Source: Rubrivirga litoralis
GTDB taxonomy: Bacteria > Bacteroidota > Rhodothermia > Rhodothermales > Rubricoccaceae
Direction of reading: 5' to 3'
Assembly (NCBI RefSeq): GCF_031846415.1
Contig: NZ_JAVRHT010000021.1
Location: forward strand, 5,579-69,578
Length of the DNA stretch: 64,000 nucleotides
Made by a program: the position numbers and the translations under genes. Positions 8,390 to 15,805 of the stretch are shown in pieces (positions within the stretch are counted from its first letter, which is position 1; the number at the start of each line of letters is the position of its first letter). Below the pieces are notes generated by a model that was not told the DNA's origin, searched no databases, and worked only from the letters and a program-made list of their open reading frames with translations.

Positions 8390-8471
8390 TTCTGAACGCC
8401 GAACGACGAACGCGGAAGGGGTCGACCCTCAGGCGTCATCGTTCAGCGTTCACCATTCAGCATTCAGACCT
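8390..8471 (+). repeat. Facing heptad-phased arms between rpmJ and rpsM
   Basis: GAA words occur at 8394, 8401, 8408 and 8415, exactly 7 nt apart (TGAACGC, CGAACGA, CGAACGC, GGAAGGG). After a short centre, TTC words occur at 8442, 8449, 8456 and 8463, again exactly 7 apart. The arms are complementary (GAACGC against GCGTTC), so the whole gap could fold into one hairpin ending 6 nt before the rpsM ATG. Confidence 0.75.
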
Positions 8472-8852
8472 ATGCCTCGAATCGCAGGAGTCGACGTCCC
8501 CGGCCGCAAGCGCGGCGCGGTCGCACTCACGTCCATCTTCGGCATCGGCGACAGCCGCGCCCAGGAGATCCTAGAGCGAGCCGGCGTGGACGCCGACACG
8601 TACCCCGATCAGTGGTCGGAGGACGAGACGCGCCGTGTCCGGTCCCTTATCGAAGACAACTACGTCGTCGAGGGCTCGCTCCGCACGGAGACGCAGCTCA
8701 ACATCAAGCGGCTGATGGACATCGGCTGCTACCGTGGGCTCCGCCACCGCAAGGGGCTCCCCGTCCGCGGCCAGCGGACGAAGACGAACGCCCGCACCCG
8801 GAAGGGCCGCAAGAAGACGGTCGCCGGGAAGAAGAAGGCCCCGCGCAAGTAG
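8472..8852 (+). CDS. rpsM: 30S ribosomal protein uS13
   Basis: 126 residues. Signature regions are MPRIAGVDVPGRKRGAVALT, the helix-two-turn-helix part with FGIGDSRAQEILERAGV, and the C-terminal GLPVRGQRTKTNARTRKG with a basic tail ending KKAPRK. It contacts the P-site tRNA and the large subunit. It is the first gene of the alpha-type group here. Confidence 0.97.
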   Translation: MPRIAGVDVPGRKRGAVALTSIFGIGDSRAQEILERAGVDADTYPDQWSEDETRRVRSLIEDNYVVEGSLRTETQLNIKRLMDIGCYRGLRHRKGLPVRGQRTKTNARTRKGRKKTVAGKKKAPRK

Positions 8853-9029
8853 TCGCGGGGGCGGGGCGGTTTCGGCCACCCCGCCCTCTGGCCGTTCGCC
8901 GGCGCACGCAGGCATCCTCCCGCCCTGGAGTCAATGGGGCGGGGTGGGACCACCCCTGACGCGCCACCCCGCCCCGCCGGGCGGTTTTGATTTCCACCTC
9001 CGAGGCTCCGGCCTCCTCAGCACGCTCTC

Positions 9030-9425
9030 ATGGCGAAGCAGCAGCGCGGCGCCCGCCGCAACCAGAAGAAGGTCCAGGTCGAGTCGAACGGTCATGCCTA
9101 CGTCAAGGCGTCGTTCAACAACGTCCTCATCACCATCACCGACGCGTACGGCAACACGATCTCGTGGTCGTCGTCGGGCAAGATGGGCTTCCGCGGCTCG
9201 CGGAAGAACACGCCGTACGCCGCTGGCGTCGCCGCGGCCGAGGCCGCGAAGGAGGCGCACGACCTTGGGCTCCGCCGCGTAGACGTGTACGTCAAGGGGC
9301 CGGGCTCCGGCCGCGAGGGCGCCATCCGCTCGCTCGCCAACGCGGGCCTCGAGGTCCTCTCGATCCGCGACACCACCCCGATTCCTCACAACGGCTGCCG
9401 GCCGCCCAAGCGTCGCCGCGTGTGA
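9030..9425 (+). CDS. rpsK: 30S ribosomal protein uS11
   Basis: 131 residues. Diagnostic parts are YVKASFNNVLITITDAYGNT, SSGKMGFRGSRKNTPYAAGV and the ending TPIPHNGCRPPKRRRV. It forms part of the small-subunit platform. It is separated from rpsM by 177 nt of GC-rich repeat. Confidence 0.97.
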   Translation: MAKQQRGARRNQKKVQVESNGHAYVKASFNNVLITITDAYGNTISWSSSGKMGFRGSRKNTPYAAGVAAAEAAKEAHDLGLRRVDVYVKGPGSGREGAIRSLANAGLEVLSIRDTTPIPHNGCRPPKRRRV

Positions 9426-9510
9426 GGGATAGAGGGACGGGACATGGAGGGATGGGCACGCTCATTCCTCATCCCCTGTCTCTCTTTCATCCCTCCCCGA
9501 GCGACGCGAG
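9426..9510 (+). repeat. GGGA / TCCC facing repeats after rpsK
   Basis: Directly after the rpsK stop there is a run of GGGA words (9426, 9434, 9439, 9449), followed by a matching run of TCCC/TCATCCC words to about 9500. Spacing is irregular (5-15 nt), so this is a looser relative of the phased arrays. The remainder of the 207-nt gap to rpsD contains several copies of the GC-rich 11-mer and no gene. Confidence 0.4.
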
Positions 9511-9632
9511 GGCTCTAAGCCCGGCTGCGCCCGCCCCGCCCCGGCATGACCGGACGCGGGGGCGGACCGCACGTAGTCACCACCCCGCCCCGCACCCTCT
9601 GAACGCGCGAGGCACAGACTCACGAGAACGAT

Positions 9633-10235
9633 ATGGCCCGTTACCGCGGACCCAAGCAGAAAGTCGCCCGCCGCTTTGGCGAGCCCATCTTCGGCCCCTC
9701 CAAGGCTCTCGAGCGCAAGCCCTACGGCCCCGGCCAGCACGGGAACGCCCGGCGGCGCCGCGAGAGCGAGTACGCCACGCAGCTCAAGGAGAAGCAGAAG
9801 GTGAAGTACACCTACGGCCTCCTGGAGCGCCAGTTCAGGAACCTCTTTGAGAAGGCGGCCCGCAAGAAGGGCGTGACCGGAGAGAACCTGCTCCAGTTTC
9901 TGGAGGCGCGGCTCGACAACGTCGTCTACCGCCTGGGCTTCGCGCGGACGCGCCGCCAGGCCCGGCAGCTCGTGACGCACGGGCACGTCATGGTCAACGA
10001 TCGCGTCTCGGGCATCCCGTCGCACACGCTGCGCCCCGGCGACATCGTCGAGGTCCGGCCCAAGTCGAAGAACCTCGACGCGATCCAGGACGCGCTCTCG
10101 ACGAACCGCCGGCAGTACCCGTACCTCGAGGTCGACCGCGACGGGCTCAAGGGCAAGTTCCTCGACTACCCGGTCCGCGAGGACGTCCCGGAGAACATCC
10201 GGGAGCAGCTCATCGTCGAGCTCTACAGCAAGTAA
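9633..10235 (+). CDS. rpsD: 30S ribosomal protein uS4
   Basis: 200 residues, normal length. The N-terminal region (MARYRGPKQKVARRFGEPIF), the KPYGPGQHG turn and the S4 RNA-binding domain (LEARLDNVVYRLGFARTRRQ, ARQLVTHGHVMVND) are all present. The protein is a primary 16S rRNA binder. Autogenous control by S4 is known from other bacteria but no leader structure was identified here. Confidence 0.97.
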   Translation: MARYRGPKQKVARRFGEPIFGPSKALERKPYGPGQHGNARRRRESEYATQLKEKQKVKYTYGLLERQFRNLFEKAARKKGVTGENLLQFLEARLDNVVYRLGFARTRRQARQLVTHGHVMVNDRVSGIPSHTLRPGDIVEVRPKSKNLDAIQDALSTNRRQYPYLEVDRDGLKGKFLDYPVREDVPENIREQLIVELYSK

Positions 10236-10245
10236 TCGCCCGGTG

Positions 10246-10296
10246 CGCCGCCCCGCCCCTCGTCACGAGCGGGGCGGACCCGAGGGCGGGGCGGCG
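10246..10296 (+). terminator. 13-bp inverted GC-box hairpin between rpsD and rpoA
   Basis: CGCCGCCCCGCCC (10246-10258) and its exact complement at 10284-10296 flank a 25-nt loop that itself contains a GCGGGGCGG able to pair with the left arm. It could act as an attenuator or a partial terminator inside the operon. There is no U-tract, so read-through is likely. Confidence 0.35.
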
Positions 10297-10325
10297 TGCC
10301 CGTCACCCATCGACCCCCTACCTAA

Positions 10326-11309
10326 ATGATCATGGCACAGATGCAGCTCCAGATGCCCGACGGCGTCACGGTCGAGGAGATGACCGACACCTACGGGCGG
10401 TTCGTCGTCCAGCCGCTCGAGCGCGGCTACGGCGTCACGATCGGGAACGCGTTCCGGCGCGTGCTCCTGTCGTCGCTGAGCGGGACTGCCATCACGGCCG
10501 TCCGTATCGACGGCGTCCAGCACGAGTTCTCGACCATCTCGGGCGTGACCGAGGACGTCTCCGACATCATCCTCAACCTGAAGGGCGTCCGGTTCCGGGC
10601 CGAGGACGAGGAGGAGGGTTCGGTCTCGATCCACCTCGAAGGCGCCGGCGCCTGGACGGCCAAGGACGTCGCCGACAACACGGCCGACTTCGAGGTCCTC
10701 AACCCGGACCACCACATCGCCACGCTGGCCGAGGACGCCGACGTCCGCATCGACCTCCGCGTCGAGCAGGGGCGGGGCTACGTGCCGGCTGACGAGAACA
10801 AGCGGCCCGACGACCCCATCGGTGTCATCGCAGTCGACTCCATCTTTACGCCCATCCTCAACGTCCGCTACAACGTCACGCCGACGCGCGTGGGCGACCG
10901 GATCGACTACGAGCGCCTGACGCTCGAGGTGGAGACCGATGGGAGCGTGACGGCCGAGGACGCGCTCACGCGCGCGGCGGCCATCCTCCGCGACCACATC
11001 GGGCTCTTCGTCGAGGTCGACACGACGGCCGGCGACGACGCCGAGGAGACCGAGGTGGACGCCGAGGTCCAGCGTATTCGGGCCATCCTGAACCAGTCGG
11101 TCGACGACCTCGACCTCTCGGTCCGCGCCCAGAACTGCCTCCGCGCCGCGTCGATCAAGTCGATCGGCGACCTCGTGCGCCGGGAGGAGAGCGAGATGCT
11201 GAAGTTCCGCAACTTCGGCCGCAAGAGCCTCCAGGAGCTCGCCGTCGTCCTCGAAGAGCGGGGCCTCCGCTTCGGGATGGACGTCGAGCGCTACGGCGAA
11301 TTGAACTAG
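10326..11309 (+). CDS. rpoA: RNA polymerase subunit alpha
   Basis: 327 residues. The N-terminal dimerisation domain holds VVQPLERGYGVTIGNAFRRV and LLSSLSGTAITAVRIDGVQH. The C-terminal domain (about 255-325) holds LDLSVRAQNCLRAASIKSIG and LLKFRNFGRKSL-like LKFRNFGRKSLQELAVVLEE, which contacts DNA and activators. Two in-frame ATGs are close together (10326 and 10332); the first is used here. The flanking order rpsD-rpoA-rplQ is universal. Confidence 0.97.
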   Translation: MIMAQMQLQMPDGVTVEEMTDTYGRFVVQPLERGYGVTIGNAFRRVLLSSLSGTAITAVRIDGVQHEFSTISGVTEDVSDIILNLKGVRFRAEDEEEGSVSIHLEGAGAWTAKDVADNTADFEVLNPDHHIATLAEDADVRIDLRVEQGRGYVPADENKRPDDPIGVIAVDSIFTPILNVRYNVTPTRVGDRIDYERLTLEVETDGSVTAEDALTRAAAILRDHIGLFVEVDTTAGDDAEETEVDAEVQRIRAILNQSVDDLDLSVRAQNCLRAASIKSIGDLVRREESEMLKFRNFGRKSLQELAVVLEERGLRFGMDVERYGELN

Positions 11310-11380
11310 ACGGTACGGGGGTACTGGGTACGGGGTACGCCCTCGTACGAGTACCCTGTACCTCGTACCCAGTACCCGCT
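11310..11380 (+). repeat. GTAC words phased at 7 nt, facing arms, between rpoA and rplQ
   Basis: GTAC occurs at 11313, 11321, 11328, 11335 and then at 11345, 11351, 11358, 11365, 11372. Spacing is 7 within each arm (one 8 and one 6 at the ends). The left arm reads GGGTAC and the right arm GTACC, so the two can pair along the full gap. The right arm ends 5 nt before the rplQ ATG. Confidence 0.75.
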
Positions 11381-12097
11381 ATGAACCACGGAAAGAAGAT
11401 CCTTAAGATCGGCCGGAACGCCTCCCACCGGAAGGCGACCCTCGAGTCGATGTCGGCCGCGCTCCTCGAGCACAAGCGGATCACGACCACGTTCGGCAAA
11501 GCCAAAGCGCTCCGCCGCTTTGTCGAGCCCGTCATCACGCGCTCCAAGGACGACTCGACGCACGGGCGCCGGCAGGCCTTCCGCCGGCTCGGCAACAAGG
11601 AGGCTGTCAAGACCCTCTACAACGAGGTGGCGCCGGCTGTCGGCGACCGACCCGGCGGCTACACGCGCATCGTGAAGCTGGGCCAGCGCGACGGCGACGC
11701 GGCTGAGATGGCGATCGTCGAGCTCGTCGACTTCAACGATGTCCGGCCTGAGGGCGGGGCGGGCTCGAAGCGGAAGACGCGCCGGTCTGGCCGCTCGCGC
11801 CGCTCCAGGGGCAACAACGCAGCCCCGACGGTCCCGGCCGCCGAGGCCAAGGCCCGCGAGGCGGAGGCCCAGGCCGCCCCGCCCGCCGACGCCCCCGCGG
11901 GCGCGCCGGAGAGCCAGGAGGCCGAGGCCGTCGCGTCCAACGCGGCCAACCCGGTCGAGACCGGCAACCCGCAGGTCCCCCAGAGCGGCGACCACCCCGA
12001 CCACGGGGACGCTGAGCAGGGGGCGGCGCCGGGCACCGGCGAGCCGCCGCCGGAGGCGGGCGCCGAGAACCAGGGGCGTAGCGGCGACCACCGCTAG
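11381..12097 (+). CDS. rplQ: 50S ribosomal protein bL17 with long C-terminal extension
   Basis: 238 residues, about twice the usual 115-130. The bL17 core is residues 1-120 (KKILKIGRNASHRKATLESM, LLEHKRITTTFGKAKALRRF, YTRIVKLGQRDGDAAEMAIV). After a basic stretch (SKRKTRRSGRSRRSRG) come about 100 residues rich in Ala, Pro, Glu and Gly with no recognised domain. A similar tail occurs on the first gene of the window. The extension is a continuous open frame with the same codon bias, so it is probably translated; its function is unknown. Confidence 0.95.
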   Translation: MNHGKKILKIGRNASHRKATLESMSAALLEHKRITTTFGKAKALRRFVEPVITRSKDDSTHGRRQAFRRLGNKEAVKTLYNEVAPAVGDRPGGYTRIVKLGQRDGDAAEMAIVELVDFNDVRPEGGAGSKRKTRRSGRSRRSRGNNAAPTVPAAEAKAREAEAQAAPPADAPAGAPESQEAEAVASNAANPVETGNPQVPQSGDHPDHGDAEQGAAPGTGEPPPEAGAENQGRSGDHR

Positions 12098-12119
12098 ACC
12101 GCCCCGCCCGAACGGTCCC

Positions 12120-12152
12120 CGCGGGACCCTGCCTTTGCGGCGGGGTCCCGCG
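12120..12152 (+). terminator. Hairpin after rplQ, end of ribosomal operon
   Basis: A perfect 10-bp stem, CGCGGGACCC (12120-12129) with GGGTCCCGCG (12143-12152), and a 13-nt loop, 23 nt beyond the rplQ stop. Only a short T run (CAGTTT) follows. It is the best candidate for transcription termination of the operon. Confidence 0.6.
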
Positions 12153-12556
12153 TTCAGTTTCCACCCCGCCCTCAGGGAGCGGCTCGCGACAGGACTACTC
12201 CCTCTCCAGACTCACCGTATGGGCTTCCGATCTGGATAGAGCACGGCGAGGGCACCGGGGGCGGGGCGGTTGGTTCTCGGGAGTTGGTCCCCGCCCTTGC
12301 TCCGTGCTCCTGTCGTCGGGGGGCGCTCGGGGAAACGTCCGTGGTACACGCTGGCGGCCAGCCCTCGCCGCCCCGCCCTCACGGCGCGTCGAGACGTCGG
12401 CGGGCTCGGTGGCTTGTGGGGCCGCGAAAGGTGGGCGGGGTGGCGGCGCTCGGGCGGGGTGGGAGCCCAGCCGCCCCGCCCGCCACAACTCCGGCGCTCG
12501 GGCGTTCAGGCTCGCGACCCCGCCCGTACAGGACCACCCCGCCCCGCCCGGCGCCC
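12153..12556 (+). other. Non-coding gap before rel
   Basis: About 400 nt with no supported gene. Open frames here are by-products of GC-rich sequence and read as Arg/Pro/Gly strings. The stretch contains many copies of the GC-rich 11-mer in both orientations and no clear TANNTT promoter box. Confidence 0.6.
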
Positions 12557-14872
12557 ATGTTCCAGGCCTCCCAAGAGCTCCACGCCCACCTCGACGGGCT
12601 CGTCGTCGCACCCGAGTACGAGCGCGGGCTCCGCGTGCTCATTGAGCACTGCCGCCGGAACCTGCCGTCGGTGGACGAGGCCATGATCCGGCGAGCGTTC
12701 CGGGTCGCGTACTGGGCGCACCGCGACGACCGCCGGGCGTCCGGCGAGCTCTACATCTCGCACCCGCTCGAGGTCGCGCTCATCGCCGCCAAGGACATCC
12801 GCATCGACGACGTGACCGTCGCGGCGGCCCTCCTCCACGACACGGTCGAGGACACGGACCTCTCGCTGGACCTGCTGCGGAGCGAGTTCGGCGACGAGGT
12901 CGCGCAAATCACCGACGGCGTGACCAAGATCGGGAGCGTGTTCGAGGACCGCGGGCTGGGCCGGGCCGAGAACGTCCGCAAGCTCATGCTGTCGATGGCG
13001 TCGGACGTCCGGGTGATCCTGGTCAAGTTCGCCGACCGGCTCCACAACATGCGGACGCTGGGGGCGGTCCGGCCGGAGAAGCAGCGGCGGATCGCGGCCG
13101 AGACGCAGAACCTGTTCGCCCCGCTCGCGCACCGCTTCGGACTCCACGAGGTCAAGACGGAGCTCGAGGACCTGTCGCTGAAGTACCTCCAGCCCGAGGC
13201 GTTCCAGGAGATCGCGCGCGGGCTCAACGCCAAGCGCCGCCAGCGCGAGCGGTACGTCGAGCAGTTCGTGGAGCCCATCCGTGCCGAGCTGGAGGAGGGC
13301 GGGTTCGACTTCGAGATCTACGGGCGCCCCAAGAGCATCACGTCCATCTACAACAAGATGCAGCGGCAGGGCGTGTCGCTGGACGAGGTGTACGACCTGT
13401 TCGCGATCCGCGTCATCCTCGAGTCGACGGGGAAAAAGGGCCGCGAAGACTGCTGGCGCGTCTACTCGGCGCTGACGGCGCTCTACCCGCCGGTCACCGA
13501 CCGCTTCCGCGACTTCCTCTCTGTCCCCAAGTCGAACGGCTACCAGAGCCTCCACACGACGGTCATCGGGCCGGGCGGGCGGCCGGTCGAGATCCAGATC
13601 CGCACGCGCGAGATGCACGAGATCGCCGAGCGCGGCGTGGCGGCCCACTGGAAGTACAAGGAGGCCGACCCCGGTGGCGACGGCGCCGCCCCGCCCACCG
13701 TGCCCGCCGGCGTGGGCGGGGCGGCCGGGGCCGGCGACGCCCGCCTCGACGAGATGTACGCGTGGGTCCGCGACCTGCTCGAAACGCCGGCCTCGGGCGA
13801 CGCCGGCGAGTTCGTGCGCGAGTTCCAGCTCAACCTGTACGACGAGGAGATCTACGTCTTCACGCCCGGCGGCGACCTCGTGACGTTGCCGCGGGGCGCC
13901 ACGCCGGTCGACTTCGCGTTCCAGATCCACACCGAGGTCGGGTTCCACTGCATCGGGGCCAAGGCCGACGGCAAGATGGTCCCGCTCTCGTACGTGCTCC
14001 AGTCCGGCGAGCAGGTCGAGATCCTGACCTCGAAGCGGCAGACGCCCAATCCGGATTGGGCGGGGTTCGTCGTCACGCACAAGGCGCAGTCGCGCATCCG
14101 CCACTGGATCAACGAGCGCCGGCGGAAGGCCGTCGCCCACGGCCGCGAGCTGCTCGACAAGAAGCTGGCCCGCGCCAAGCTGGCGCCCGACGAGCAGACG
14201 ATCAACCGGGTCTCGGCGGCGCTCCGGTTCCCGAACGCTCAGCAGCTGTTCTTCGAGGTCGGCGCGGGCCTCTACGACCCCGACGACTTTGTCGCTGCGC
14301 TCCAGAAGGGGAGCGCGCCCGAGCCCGAGGTCCCGGCCGACGAGGGCGGCGCGTCGCCGGCCCTCCTCGAAGTCGACGCCGTCGACTTCCGCGAGGACGC
14401 CCGCGAGCGGGGCGGCGGCCGGACCGCGCTCGTCATCGAGGGCGAGCGGCACACGGACCTCGTCGTCGAGTACGCGGCCTGCTGCGGCCCCATCCCCGGC
14501 GACGACGTGTTCGGGTTCCTCTCGCGGACCGGCGCCGTCAACGTCCACCGCCGGTCGTGCAAGAACGCGGCCCACCTCTACGCCGACCACGGCGAGCGCG
14601 TGATCCCGGTCGAGTGGAGCCGCCAGAAGGACGTCCAGTTCTCGTCCACGCTCCGGGTCGTCGGCGAGGACCGGGTCGGCATCGTCAGCGACATGACGGC
14701 GGTGATCTCGAAGAGCCTCAAGACCAACATCCGCTCGATCACGGTGACGAGCGAAGACGGTATGTTCGAAGGCACGATCGTGCTCTACGTGAGCGACGTC
14801 GGACAGCTCAAGCGGATCGTGAAACGGCTGGGCCGACTCGACGGGATTTACGGCGTTTACCGCGACGATTAG
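12557..14872 (+). CDS. rel: Bifunctional (p)ppGpp synthase/hydrolase (RelA/SpoT type)
   Basis: 771 residues. The HD hydrolase domain is intact (SHPLEVALI about residue 70, LLHDTVEDT about 95-100, KFADRLHNMRTL about 155). The synthetase domain has YGRPKSITSIYNKM about 254 and NGYQSLHTTVIGP about 327. TGS is at about 430-495 and ACT at about 693-771. Both activities should therefore be present; it makes and degrades the stringent-response alarmone. A low-complexity Pro/Gly/Ala insert occupies about residues 370-393. The ATG at 12557 (MFQASQELHAHLDG) is used because upstream sequence in frame is repeat-like. Confidence 0.95.
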   Translation: MFQASQELHAHLDGLVVAPEYERGLRVLIEHCRRNLPSVDEAMIRRAFRVAYWAHRDDRRASGELYISHPLEVALIAAKDIRIDDVTVAAALLHDTVEDTDLSLDLLRSEFGDEVAQITDGVTKIGSVFEDRGLGRAENVRKLMLSMASDVRVILVKFADRLHNMRTLGAVRPEKQRRIAAETQNLFAPLAHRFGLHEVKTELEDLSLKYLQPEAFQEIARGLNAKRRQRERYVEQFVEPIRAELEEGGFDFEIYGRPKSITSIYNKMQRQGVSLDEVYDLFAIRVILESTGKKGREDCWRVYSALTALYPPVTDRFRDFLSVPKSNGYQSLHTTVIGPGGRPVEIQIRTREMHEIAERGVAAHWKYKEADPGGDGAAPPTVPAGVGGAAGAGDARLDEMYAWVRDLLETPASGDAGEFVREFQLNLYDEEIYVFTPGGDLVTLPRGATPVDFAFQIHTEVGFHCIGAKADGKMVPLSYVLQSGEQVEILTSKRQTPNPDWAGFVVTHKAQSRIRHWINERRRKAVAHGRELLDKKLARAKLAPDEQTINRVSAALRFPNAQQLFFEVGAGLYDPDDFVAALQKGSAPEPEVPADEGGASPALLEVDAVDFREDARERGGGRTALVIEGERHTDLVVEYAACCGPIPGDDVFGFLSRTGAVNVHRRSCKNAAHLYADHGERVIPVEWSRQKDVQFSSTLRVVGEDRVGIVSDMTAVISKSLKTNIRSITVTSEDGMFEGTIVLYVSDVGQLKRIVKRLGRLDGIYGVYRDD

Positions 14873-14999
14873 GGGGCGGCGGTATGGGCGGGGCGGGGAG
14901 TTCCTGAGCCTATGTGCGGTCCGCTCCCTGAGCTTGCGCCGGAAGCCCTTGCGATTCAGAACAATCGGGTGAGACCGGCAGGCGCCGGAACACAATAGG

Positions 15000-15007
15000 T
15001 ACCTTTG
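15000..15007 (+). promoter_or_regulatory. TACCTTTG box upstream of the HU gene
   Basis: An exact match to the Bacteroidota -7 consensus TANNTTTG, 123 nt before the HU start. A TTG at the usual -33 distance is not visible. It is the only perfect TANNTTTG noticed in the window. Confidence 0.4.
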
Positions 15008-15130
15008 GAGCGTTCAGAAGGCTCAGCAGCTCGGGGCGCGTGCGGGCGCCTCCGGCTGAGTCCCCCGATTCGAGGGCGGCCCGCGGCGCATGTGCACGCG
15101 CCGACTCCGCCCCGCCCGACACCACCACAC

Positions 15131-15517
15131 ATGAGCTCCCCCGACCGAACCCCCACCCTGACCAAGAAAGACCTGGCGCGCCGCGTGTCCGAGGCCACCG
15201 GCGAGCCGCTCTACAAGTGCGAGCCGTGGGTCCAGGCGACCATCGAGTCGCTCCGCGACATGATGCTCTCGGCCGACCCGGAGGTCCGCGTCGAGCTCCG
15301 CGAGTTCGGCGTGTTCGAGGTCAAGAAGACGAAGGCCAAGCCGAAGGCCCGCAACCCGAAGACGAACGAGACGGTGTTTATTCCGGCCCGCCGGAAGACC
15401 CACTTTAAGCCGGGCAAGTACCTCCGGCAGGAGCTCCAGACGCCGCTCGAAGAGCTGGGCTACGAGATCCCCGAAGGCAGCGCCGACCACCCGAGCCGCC
15501 GCGCGAAGGCGGCCTAG
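15131..15517 (+). CDS. HU/IHF-family DNA-binding protein
   Basis: 128 residues; the family is usually about 90-100. TLTKKDLARRVSEATGEPLY is the N-terminal helical part. RELREFGVFEVKKTKAKPKA-like sequence (ELREFGVFEVKKTKAKPKAR) leads into the DNA-binding arm NPKTNETVFIPARRKTHFKP, where the arm tip carries Pro-adjacent basic residues. A C-terminal tail of about 30 residues is unusual. It is a nucleoid protein that bends DNA. The ATG at 15131 lies after a leader holding the TACCTTTG box. Confidence 0.93.
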   Translation: MSSPDRTPTLTKKDLARRVSEATGEPLYKCEPWVQATIESLRDMMLSADPEVRVELREFGVFEVKKTKAKPKARNPKTNETVFIPARRKTHFKPGKYLRQELQTPLEELGYEIPEGSADHPSRRAKAA

Positions 15518-15538
15518 CCGCCCCGCCCGCTGGCGCGT

Positions 15539-15572
15539 CCGCCCCGCCCCGCACGACCGCGGGGCGGGGCGG
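15539..15572 (+). terminator. 14-bp GC-box hairpin downstream of HU
   Basis: A perfect 14-bp inverted repeat, CCGCCCCGCCCCGC at 15539-15552 and its complement at 15559-15572, with a 6-nt loop. It is followed by GCGCCGTTTGGGG. It lies 22 nt past the HU stop and is one of the clearest cases of the 11-mer used as a hairpin stem. Confidence 0.55.
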
Positions 15573-15626
15573 CGCCGTTTGGGGGGAGCCCATCCGTGCG
15601 CCGTTCGTGGGTCCGCCCCGCCCGGT

Positions 15627-15651
15627 GGGCGACCGCCGGTCGCCCCTACGG
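15627..15651 (+). repeat. Dispersed stem-loop, class A
   Basis: Arms GGCGACC and GGTCGCC with a 3-nt loop, followed by CCTACGG. The same sequence recurs at 27694 and, inverted, at 21165; a variant is at 46367. Confidence 0.7.
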
Positions 15652-15757
15652 CCCCGCCCAGACGCTACGGCCCCGCCCAGACGCTGCGGCCCGACGGCGT
15701 CGCATGCCATGCCGCACCGTCGGCCGCCCCGCCCACGCCGAGGGCGGGGTGGGGCAT

Positions 15758-15799
15758 CTTCCGCCTTCCGCCTTCCGCCTTCCGCCTTCCGCCTTCCGC
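15758..15799 (+). repeat. Tandem heptamer (CTTCCGC)x6 abutting ruvX
   Basis: Six exact copies of CTTCCGC followed by CTTGCG and the ruvX ATG at 15806. The array ends 6 nt before the start codon, so it would lie in the 5' untranslated region or promoter. The same array in seven copies precedes the phosphatase gene at 27915. Confidence 0.9.
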
Positions 15800-15805
15800 C
15801 TTGCG

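Noticed and set aside
12226..12237. GGGCTTCCGATCT, matching the last ten bases of a common sequencing adapter
   Set aside because: Only about ten bases match, flanking sequence shows no further adapter, and such a match can occur by chance; contamination is not supported.
12284..12556. N-terminal extension of Rel from an upstream start
   Set aside because: The 91 codons are Pro/Arg/Gly strings made by GC-boxes; the normal Rel N-terminus starts at 12557.
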